Part shown: positions 34,440-41,980 of the stretch, piece by piece
Layout: every line of letters begins with the position of its first letter
Position numbering within the stretch: position 1 is the stretch's first letter
DNA from: an uncultured Clostridia bacterium
Lineage (GTDB): Bacteria; Bacillota; Clostridia; Oscillospirales; Oscillospiraceae
Reading direction: 5' to 3'
NCBI GenBank assembly: GCA_946187035.1
Contig: CAMHPQ010000001.1
Location: 1-64,000 of the forward strand
Length of the DNA stretch: 64,000 bases
Notes under the pieces: generated by a model
Databases searched by the model: none
What the model was told of the DNA's origin: nothing
What the model saw: only the letters and a program-made list of their open reading frames with translations
Position numbers and translations under genes: made by a program

Positions 34440-36721
34440 AAGGCCTCCGTTTGTTCCAGCAGAAATTGTACACCGGGCAGGTTGCCGTAAAGCTGCGGCA
34501 GCGTCAGTCCTCCATACTGCAGCGCGGCGCCGGAAAAGCTTCCTTCCAGCGGCTCCGGCTGCAGTTCACAGCCAAAGTATGTCGCGCGCTTGATCTGATA
34601 CCGTCTTTCGGGATCCAGCCCCTTGAGCCGAAGGTGCAGCGGTCTGGGATTTCCCTCCGGCGTCGGCACCGTGACCGTCACCAGCGCCCGATCCCGCTGC
34701 TCCGAGACGAACATCCAGGCGTTCTCTCCCAGACGGTAGTGGTCCCCCAGCCGGATCAGCGGCTCCAGCTCCCGGTAATCCCGGATCTGCTGCCGGATCT
34801 CCGCGCGTTCTTCTTCGCTGAGCTTCCCCGGATCCAGCTCGTAGCCCAGCATGCCCGCCATGGCCACGGCGCCCCGGCTGCCCAGCGGCGTCCGTCTGCC
34901 GGTCTGGTGATTCGGAGAAGCCGACACATGGGCCCCCACCGCGGAGGCGGGATAGCCGAAGGAGGTGCCGTACTGAATCTTGATCCGGCTGTAGGCGTCG
35001 GTGTTGTCGCTGCACCAGATCTGCGGGCAGTAGGCCAGCATACCGGCATCAAAGCGTCCCCCGCCGCCGGCGCAGCCCTCCAGGAGCACATCGGGGAATT
35101 CCGTGGTCAGCCGCTCCAGAACGCTGTATAGACCCAGCACCCAGCGGTGGGATACCTCCCCCTGCCGATCCGCAGGGAGCGCCCGGCTGAACACGTCCGT
35201 CAGGTGGCGGTTCATGTCCCACTTGACGTATTGAATGTTGTAATTACGCAAAAGCGCGGCGATGGTCTCATAGATCCAGTCCGCGACCTCCGGTCTCGAC
35301 AGGTCCAGCACCAGCTGATCCCGGCTCACGGCCGGCTTGCGACCCGGTACCGTCAGCGCCCAGTCCGGGTGCTTTCGATAGAGGTCGGAATCCTCGTTCA
35401 CCATCTCCGGCTCCACCCAGAGACCGAACTGCAGACCCAGATCGTTGACCTTTCGGATCAGCGGCTCCAGCCCGCCGGGGAGCTTTTCCTCGTTCACATA
35501 CCAGTCGCCGAGACCGGCTTTGTCGTGGTTCCGGCGGCCGAACCAGCCGTCGTCCAGCACCAGCAGCTCCGCCCCCAGCTCCTTCGCCCCTTCGGCAAAG
35601 GTGAGAATCAGATCCGCGTTGAAATCGAAATAGGCGGCCTCCCAGCTGTTGACCAACACCGGCCTTGGGGCGGAGGCAAATTTGCTCCCGCAGAGGTTCT
35701 GGCGAAGGAACCGGTGGAAGGTGTGGCTCAGGTGCGTGAGGCCCTCATGGGTGTAGATGAACAGCACCTCCGGGGTGGTGAAGGTCTCCCCCGGGTCCAG
35801 TTTCCAGGAGAAGCCCCCGTCGGAAAGGCCCGTCACCAGGCGGACAGAACCGGATTGATCCAGCTCCACGTCGGTGAAGTGGCCGCCGGAATAGACCGGC
35901 ATGACGCCGATGCAGTCGCCGACGTCCTCGGTGGTCTCCGGTGCGCAGAGGATCACAAAGGGATTGTGCTGATGGCTGGAGGCGCCGCGGTTGGAGGAGA
36001 TCGTCTGCACCCCGTGGATCAGGGGCCGACGCTCCGGCTGCCGCTCCATGCAGTGGCGTCCGTGGAAGTGCAGCAGCTCCCAGCTGCCGAAAGGCAGATC
36101 CAGACAGGCGCTGGCGGCCCGGGTCAGCCAGAGGGGCTCCGCTCCGCCGTTGGTAATCTTCACGGCGCGGGCGATGACGTCCTCATTCGGGAACACGCCG
36201 TAGAGCAGCTCCACAGCGACCCCGGCAGCCTCGTCTTTCAGGGTGATGGAAAGGGTCTCGCAGTCGTCCTCCCGGTCGAAGGCGGAAGGCAGACCTACCA
36301 AGTTATACTTCCCTTTTCGGATCTCATGGCCCGCATAGCGCAGATCCGACCCCCGGAAGCCGGAGGCGGTGCGCAGCTCCAGAGAGGGGCAGCGGAAATC
36401 GCCGTTGTCGGCGCTGCTGTACTCCTGGGGCAGGGTGTCCAGAGACCAGCCCCGGTGCTCCCTGAGATCGTAGGGGTTCGGGGAAAAACCGCAGTCCCGC
36501 GGCAGCAGCCGGTAGTCCAGCGCCTCCGGCACCGGGCGGCCATAGTAGAGATGCAGCAGGTGCCCCACGGGACCGATCTGCATCTGGTAAGTGGTATTTT
36601 GGGTTTCCAGCCGGAAGACGCGGCTTTCAGCATCGTACGATATGCGCATAAAATGGAATTCTCCTCCGGCAGAAATATCGTTAAGATTCCTCTTTGGAAT
36701 CGTCAGCTTCAAGTTTGGCAA
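34436..36721 (-). CDS. GH36 alpha-galactosidase
   Basis: VNSWEAAYFDFN, LVLDDGWFGRRNHDKAGLGDWYVNEEKLPGGL, YVKWDMNRHLTD, LEGCAGGGGRFDAGMLAYCPQIWCSDNTDA. Confidence 0.95.
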   Translation of the reverse strand: MPNLKLTIPKRNLNDISAGGEFHFMRISYDAESRVFRLETQNTTYQMQIGPVGHLLHLYYGRPVPEALDYRLLPRDCGFSPNPYDLREHRGWSLDTLPQEYSSADNGDFRCPSLELRTASGFRGSDLRYAGHEIRKGKYNLVGLPSAFDREDDCETLSITLKDEAAGVAVELLYGVFPNEDVIARAVKITNGGAEPLWLTRAASACLDLPFGSWELLHFHGRHCMERQPERRPLIHGVQTISSNRGASSHQHNPFVILCAPETTEDVGDCIGVMPVYSGGHFTDVELDQSGSVRLVTGLSDGGFSWKLDPGETFTTPEVLFIYTHEGLTHLSHTFHRFLRQNLCGSKFASAPRPVLVNSWEAAYFDFNADLILTFAEGAKELGAELLVLDDGWFGRRNHDKAGLGDWYVNEEKLPGGLEPLIRKVNDLGLQFGLWVEPEMVNEDSDLYRKHPDWALTVPGRKPAVSRDQLVLDLSRPEVADWIYETIAALLRNYNIQYVKWDMNRHLTDVFSRALPADRQGEVSHRWVLGLYSVLERLTTEFPDVLLEGCAGGGGRFDAGMLAYCPQIWCSDNTDAYSRIKIQYGTSFGYPASAVGAHVSASPNHQTGRRTPLGSRGAVAMAGMLGYELDPGKLSEEERAEIRQQIRDYRELEPLIRLGDHYRLGENAWMFVSEQRDRALVTVTVPTPEGNPRPLHLRLKGLDPERRYQIKRATYFGCELQPEPLEGSFSGAALQYGGLTLPQLYGNLPGVQFLLEQTEAL

Positions 36722-37304
36722 ACACGCCGTTCAGCAGCAGGGCGTTCACAAACGCCGGCAGCGAAACGCCGCAGATCAGCAGCACCAGCGAGCCCCAGCT
36801 CAGGTACCGCCAGCAGAGCAGCCACAGCGCCAGGGAAAAAACCACCATGGCGAGGGTTCTGGGGAAATAGGCAATTGCCAGGGCCACCGCGTTTTTCAGC
36901 GTGCCCCAGATGGTGTTTTCATACCTTGCCAGCAATGCGAAGGCATATTCCAGCACGGCCAGCAGCAGCACCCCGATCCCGGCGATCACCGGGCTCAAAA
37001 CCGGCACAAAGGTCTTGGCCGCGTAATAGTCAAAATACAGCAGCGCCGCCAGAACCAGAAACAGCAGTCCCAGCAGCAATCCCTTTTTCAGATTCAGCTT
37101 GAAGGCGCGGAAAAAGGGCTTGATGATGTAGGCGTCCTCCATCCTGGCCATGCTGAGGGTGCGGTCATACAGCGCCGTCAGGGCCGGGCCGCAGGTGACA
37201 ACCAGAAGGGAGCAGACCATGGTGAGAACGTTCAGAATCAGGAGGTCGGCAACCATCGACAGCGTCCGCATGAACGGATTGTCCATATCAAAGATCTGCC
37301 GCAT
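36681..37304 (-). CDS. DUF624 (YesL-like) membrane protein
   Basis: MRQIFDMDNPFMRTLSMVADLLILNVLTMVCSLLVVTCGPALTALYDRTL is a typical YesL N-terminus. Confidence 0.88.
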   Translation of the reverse strand: MRQIFDMDNPFMRTLSMVADLLILNVLTMVCSLLVVTCGPALTALYDRTLSMARMEDAYIIKPFFRAFKLNLKKGLLLGLLFLVLAALLYFDYYAAKTFVPVLSPVIAGIGVLLLAVLEYAFALLARYENTIWGTLKNAVALAIAYFPRTLAMVVFSLALWLLCWRYLSWGSLVLLICGVSLPAFVNALLLNGVFAKLEADDSKEES

Positions 37305-37379
37305 GCCGGGTCTCCTTTCGGGTGAATTTGGGGGAATCCTCTCCCCGCCCAAAAGAGCGGAGAGAGGAAGAAATCAGGA

Positions 37380-38243
37380 TTAGCCCTTGACAGCGCCGGA
37401 GGTAACGCCTTCGACGATGTAGCGCTGCAGGAACACGTACAGGATCAGGATCGGCAGCATGGCCAGCAGCAGGGCCGCCATGACGAGACCGATGTCCGTC
37501 GAGTAGGTGCCGTAGAACGCCTGGGTCGCAATAGGAATCGTGTAGAGTTCCTTCTTGGTCAGCACCAGGCTGGGCAGCAGGTAGTCGTTCCAGTAGGCCA
37601 TGGCGTTGATGATGGCCACGGTGGCGACGGTGGGCTTGAGCAGCGGGAAGACGATCTTCCAGTAGGTCTGCCAGCGGCTGCAGCCGTCGATGGTGGCAGC
37701 CTCTTCCAGCTCAAGCGGGATGTTCGTCTTAATGGCGCCGTGGAACATGAACACCGCCATGGATACCGAGAAGCCCACATGCAGCAGGATCAGGGTGATG
37801 CGGTGGTTCAGAACGCCCAGCAGACCGCCGTAGACGGAGACCAGCGGCACCATGAGCACCTGGAAGGGGATGACCATGGAGGCCACCATCAGGGAGAACA
37901 TCAGGGTGCAGAGCTTCCACTTGCCGTTGCGGACGATGACGAAAGCCATCATGGAAGAGAAGACGATCGTCAGGATCGTGGCGCTGAGGGTGATGATGAA
38001 GGAGTTTCCGAACACCGTCAGGAAGTTCATCTTCTTCATGGCCTCGGGGAAGTTCTTGAACGTGAACCCGTGGGCGCCGATGAGGGCCAGGGGGTTCATG
38101 GTGATGTCCGCCTTGGTCTTGAAGACGTTGATGACCACCAGAATGAACGGGAGGATAAAGCAGATGAACAGGATCAGAAGCACGATCCACATGATCACAT
38201 GAGAAATCTTTTTCTGCCGTGCGGCTTTTTCGTTCTCGGTCAT
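37380..38243 (-). CDS. Carbohydrate ABC transporter permease (MalG-like)
   Basis: LELEEAATIDGCSRWQTYWKIVFPLLKPTVATVAI EAA-loop; VEGVTSGAVKG C-terminus. Confidence 0.94.
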   Translation of the reverse strand: MTENEKAARQKKISHVIMWIVLLILFICFILPFILVVINVFKTKADITMNPLALIGAHGFTFKNFPEAMKKMNFLTVFGNSFIITLSATILTIVFSSMMAFVIVRNGKWKLCTLMFSLMVASMVIPFQVLMVPLVSVYGGLLGVLNHRITLILLHVGFSVSMAVFMFHGAIKTNIPLELEEAATIDGCSRWQTYWKIVFPLLKPTVATVAIINAMAYWNDYLLPSLVLTKKELYTIPIATQAFYGTYSTDIGLVMAALLLAMLPILILYVFLQRYIVEGVTSGAVKG

Positions 38244-39121
38244 TATGCTTCCACCTCCCCTTTCTTACCGACCATGACCTGGGTGACGCCGACGATGGCG
38301 CAGACGATGAAGAGGATCAGCGCCTCGGCCTGGCCCAGACCGTAATTCTTATAGGTGAACGCCTGGTTGTACACGTGCATGGCCGCCATGACCGAGGAGC
38401 CGAAGGGCTCGCCGTTGGTCAGGGACAGGTTCACGTCGTAAACCACGAAGCAGCGGGTGATGCTCAGGAAGATACACTGCACGAAGCTGGAGCGCATCAG
38501 GGGGATCGTGACGTTGCGCATGGCCTGGGCCGAGGTGCAGCCATCGATCATGGCGGCCTCCTTCACGTCCTTGGAGACGCTCATGAAGCCGGCCACATAG
38601 ATCAGCATCATGTAGCCCGCGTACTGCCAGACCGAAACCAGGATCAGGCAGAACATGGCGCCGTTGGGCGTGCTCAGAAGAGACGGCGCGGTGCCGGAGG
38701 AGATGGCGCTGCCGATGGCCACGAAGGCGCGGTTGAACACGAACTTCCACACATAGCCCAGAACGATGCCGCCGATCAGGTTCGGCACGAAGAAGCCGGC
38801 GCGGAAGAAGTTCTGACCCTTGACGCCGCTGGTGACCAGATAGGCCAGGGCGAAGGCCACGATGTTAATGAGCACCACGGCGAACACGGAGTAAATCACC
38901 GTGCGGCCCATGGCCTGCCAGTAAGCAGTATCCTTCATGGCAGCCGCAAAGTTCTGGAAACCCACAAAGGCCTTGGTGGCGCTGATGCCGTCCCAGCTGG
39001 TGAGGGTCAGATAAAGACCGTAGATAAACGGCACACCCACCGCAGCCAGAAACAGAATCGTACCGGGGCCGGCAAACATCAGATACTGCTTGACTTTATA
39101 CGAAAAGGTATTTTGCTTCAT
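38243..39121 (-). CDS. Carbohydrate ABC transporter permease (MalF-like)
   Basis: VSKDVKEAAMIDGCTSAQAMRNVTIPLMRSSF EAA-loop. Confidence 0.94.
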   Translation of the reverse strand: MKQNTFSYKVKQYLMFAGPGTILFLAAVGVPFIYGLYLTLTSWDGISATKAFVGFQNFAAAMKDTAYWQAMGRTVIYSVFAVVLINIVAFALAYLVTSGVKGQNFFRAGFFVPNLIGGIVLGYVWKFVFNRAFVAIGSAISSGTAPSLLSTPNGAMFCLILVSVWQYAGYMMLIYVAGFMSVSKDVKEAAMIDGCTSAQAMRNVTIPLMRSSFVQCIFLSITRCFVVYDVNLSLTNGEPFGSSVMAAMHVYNQAFTYKNYGLGQAEALILFIVCAIVGVTQVMVGKKGEVEA

Positions 39122-39235
39122 TTAGAAACATCCATTCTGCCGCTTTGCTGCGCGAAGGGGATGGTCGGGAGGCTCCAAGCGGCCTGTTTCTCTCCCGATA
39201 CTCTCCAATCTCTTAAACCCGGAAGAAACCCGGAT

Positions 39236-39257
39236 GCTCGCGTCCGAAGACGCGAGC
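39236..39257 (-). other. cUUCGg tetraloop hairpin in the transporter mRNA
   Basis: Minus strand GCTCGCGTC-TTCG-GACGCGAGC, 9-bp perfect stem closing the stable C(UUCG)G loop. Confidence 0.7.
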
Positions 39258-39271
39258 GTTCCATACAAAAT

Positions 39272-39302
39272 CAAGGAGTCAAAATTCAATTTTGACTCCT
39301 TG
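39272..39302 (-). other. Intercistronic near-perfect 31-nt hairpin just after the binding-protein gene
   Basis: CAAGGAGTCAAAATT-N-AATTTTGACTCCTTG, 15-bp arms, located 12 nt past the 39314 stop. Confidence 0.75.
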
Positions 39303-39313
39303 AAAAAGGTCAC

Positions 39314-40591
39314 TTAGTGAGCACCAACCTCAGCGGTAGCCCAGTAAGCGGTGATCTCATCGGCGAAGCCGGCGCGGTCAACCTGACCGGCCAGGTACTT
39401 CTGGAAGGAAGCGCCGACCTTGGCATAGTGATCGTCGGGCAGGTAGTTGTAGTTGCCAACCAGCTTGCCGGCGTCGGCAAAGGCCTTGACGGAAGCGCCC
39501 AGAGGATCGCTGACGGGCAGAGTGATGTTACTGAACGCGGGAACCAGAGCGCACTTGTTGACCAGGAAGTCCTGACCAGCTTCGTCATAGACCAGCCAGT
39601 TCAGGAAGTCCTTGGCAGCCTGCTGCTGCTCGGCGGAGACGCTGTTGTCGATGAAGAAGTACTTGGAGCCGCCGCCGACGAGCATCTCGTTGTAGTCGCC
39701 CAGATCAGAGGGAACCGGCATCATGCCCAGGTTCTCGGTGTAGTTGGTCTCAACCATGTTGGACCAGTCCCAGTTGCCGCCGAACTTGAAGCACAGGTCG
39801 CCCTCGGCGAGCTTCATCTCGGTGACTTCGCGCTCCGCGGAGATGGGAGCGTCCTTGGCGTAGTTGTACTCCTTCAGGACGTCAAAGGTGTCCATCAGAG
39901 CGTTGAACACGGGGTCGTCGGCCAGCTTGATGGAGCCGTCCTTGATGCCGGCGATGAAGGCATCGGGATCCTGCTGCAGCTCATAGACCTCAGCCAGGTA
40001 GTGAGCGCCCAGAGACCAGTCTTCCTTCTGAATGCCAACGGGCAGCTCCATGCCGCCGGCGACGATCTCCTCGATCAGGGCCTTCAGATCAGCGGTGGTC
40101 TTGATGGTGGAGGGATCAAAGTCCTTGCCGGTGGCAGCCTTGATGGCGTCGCCGTTGTACAGCAGGCCGCGGGCCTCAACGCAGACGGGGAAGCCCAGAA
40201 CCTTGCCGTCGATGGCGATGGCCTGGGTGGTGTCTTTGACCCAGTCCTGATCGCTCAGATCAATGGCGTGATCGGGGCCCAGGGAGTAGATGTCCTTGGC
40301 GTCGACCATGGCGATGGTGTAGGGCTCGTTGGAGGCGTAACGGGTGGACATGTGGGCAGCGACGGTGTCGTTGGAGTAATAGACCTCAACGTCAACGCCG
40401 GTAGCCGCGGAATACTCCTCGGCCATTTCTTCCATCTGGCTCTGGATTTCCATCTTGGAGTTGAAGATGGTGATTGCGGTGCCGTCACCGCTGCTCGCGC
40501 TGGAACCTTCACCGGAGGAGCCGTTGCTGCCGCAGGCCGCCAGAGCGAAGACCATCACGAGCGCCAGAACAATTGCGAGAGTTCTCTTCAT
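39314..40591 (-). CDS. Sugar ABC transporter substrate-binding lipoprotein
   Basis: MKRTLAIVLALVMVFALAACGSNGSSGEGSS lipobox; solute-binding fold MAEEYSAATGVDVEVYY... Confidence 0.93.
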   Translation of the reverse strand: MKRTLAIVLALVMVFALAACGSNGSSGEGSSASSGDGTAITIFNSKMEIQSQMEEMAEEYSAATGVDVEVYYSNDTVAAHMSTRYASNEPYTIAMVDAKDIYSLGPDHAIDLSDQDWVKDTTQAIAIDGKVLGFPVCVEARGLLYNGDAIKAATGKDFDPSTIKTTADLKALIEEIVAGGMELPVGIQKEDWSLGAHYLAEVYELQQDPDAFIAGIKDGSIKLADDPVFNALMDTFDVLKEYNYAKDAPISAEREVTEMKLAEGDLCFKFGGNWDWSNMVETNYTENLGMMPVPSDLGDYNEMLVGGGSKYFFIDNSVSAEQQQAAKDFLNWLVYDEAGQDFLVNKCALVPAFSNITLPVSDPLGASVKAFADAGKLVGNYNYLPDDHYAKVGASFQKYLAGQVDRAGFADEITAYWATAEVGAH

Positions 40592-40692
40592 TTTTTTCGT
40601 CCTTTCTTTTCCGAAAATTTTCTATAACGTCCCATTTCTGTTCAAAACAGAATGAATTGGTTTTTCTTTCCAATTTCCTGATATTGGACATA

Positions 40693-40703
40693 TGAAACGT
40701 TAT
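40693..40703 (-). promoter_or_regulatory. Candidate LacI-type operator 1
   Basis: TGAAACGTTAT, just downstream of the candidate -10 of the ABC operon. Confidence 0.5.
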
Positions 40704-40718
40704 ATGACTACAACGCTA

Positions 40719-40747
40719 AAACTATCACATTTGCCTCGACCTGTCAA
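40719..40747 (-). promoter_or_regulatory. Candidate promoter of the sugar ABC operon
   Basis: Minus strand TTGACA (40747-40742), 17 nt, TAGTTT with extended TG (TGATAGTTT). Confidence 0.5.
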
Positions 40748-40842
40748 CAGATTGCGCAATAAATTGACCGCGTAAGCAATAAATTTGTGCGTTTTTCACA
40801 CTTTCTGCATCGAAAATTTGTATGAAATAAAGCGGCGCAAAA

Positions 40843-40853
40843 ATAACGTTTCA
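40843..40853 (+). promoter_or_regulatory. Candidate LacI-type operator 2 (inverted copy)
   Basis: ATAACGTTTCA is the exact reverse complement of TGAAACGTTAT at 40693-40703. Confidence 0.45.
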
Positions 40854-40942
40854 CGGAAAAGCCCTTTTCTTTTCCGAATGGATATGATAATATTTATTTA
40901 TTGTCTACGGATCCCTTATATTTCAAGAGGATGTGAAACACC

Positions 40943-41932
40943 ATGAGTTCCACAGGAGCTCCCACCATCAAGGATGTTGCCCGGGAGGCCGGCGTCTCCC
41001 TGGGCACCGTCTCCAAGGTCATCAACGGAAAGCCCGTGGGCGAGGACTACCGCCTGCGGGTGGAGCATGCCATCGAAAAGCTGGGCTATCAGGTGAACAC
41101 CTATGCCCGGAGTCTCAAAACCAGAAAGACCTACTGCGTCGCCCTGCTGATGCCCTCGCTGCAGCACCCATTTTATGCGGTGCTCACGGACGAAATCACC
41201 GCCTGTCTCATGCGCCGGGGCTACCGCAGCCTGCTGATGATCACGAACTTTGACCCCAAGGCGGAGCAGAAGTGCTTCGATCTAGTGCAGCAGAACAAGG
41301 CTGACGGCGTCATCGCCCTGACCTATGCTGCGGATCTGGAGGTGGACGCCTCCATCCCCATCGTCACCATCGACCGGCATTTGGGCCACAACGTCCCCTG
41401 CATCTCCTCGGACAACTACGCCGGCGGCCAGCTGGCGGCGGAGAAGCTGCTGTCTCTGGGCTGCCGGAAGCTGCTGTTTGTCCGCGTCGGCCCGGACGTC
41501 CACGGCGAGCCGGACAAGCGCGGATTGGGATTTGAAAACCTCTGCCGCAGCCGGGAAGCGGACTATGCGATGCTTTCGCTGCGGGACGAGGAGGCCCCGG
41601 AGGCCTTCTATGCCTATCTGGATGACCACATCGCCGACGGCAAACTGGAATTCGACGGGATCTTCTGCAACACCGACGGTCTGGCCGTACAGGTTCTGGA
41701 CCATCTGCGCAGCCGCGGCATCCGCGCGCCGGAGGATGTGCAGGTGATCGGCTACGACGGCATGGTGCACTACGCCAGCCGCAGGCCCTTCTGTTCCACC
41801 ATCGTCCAGCCCATCGCGGACATGGCCGAAAGCGCCGTGGAGGTGCTTTTGAGCACGGAGAACACGCCAAAGCCCACCAACGTGTGTCTGCCCATCCGCT
41901 ATCTCCCCGGCGGCACCACCCTGGATTTCTGA
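40943..41932 (+). CDS. LacI-family transcriptional regulator
   Basis: TIKDVAREAGVSLGTVSKVINGKPVGEDYRLRVEHAIEKLGYQVNTYARSLKT HTH and linker; periplasmic-binding-like core. Confidence 0.95.
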   Translation: MSSTGAPTIKDVAREAGVSLGTVSKVINGKPVGEDYRLRVEHAIEKLGYQVNTYARSLKTRKTYCVALLMPSLQHPFYAVLTDEITACLMRRGYRSLLMITNFDPKAEQKCFDLVQQNKADGVIALTYAADLEVDASIPIVTIDRHLGHNVPCISSDNYAGGQLAAEKLLSLGCRKLLFVRVGPDVHGEPDKRGLGFENLCRSREADYAMLSLRDEEAPEAFYAYLDDHIADGKLEFDGIFCNTDGLAVQVLDHLRSRGIRAPEDVQVIGYDGMVHYASRRPFCSTIVQPIADMAESAVEVLLSTENTPKPTNVCLPIRYLPGGTTLDF

Positions 41933-41947
41933 TGCATACCACATAAC

Positions 41948-41980
41948 AGGCCCTGCGGCACAGACCGCAGGGCCTCTTTT
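41948..41980. terminator. Terminator between lacI-type gene and GH3 gene
   Basis: AGGCCCTGCGG / CCGCAGGGCCTCTTTTATT. Confidence 0.75.

Noticed and set aside
32511-34490. 659-aa plus-strand ORF
   Set aside because: Antisense shadow of the GH13_4-like gene; no domain signature.
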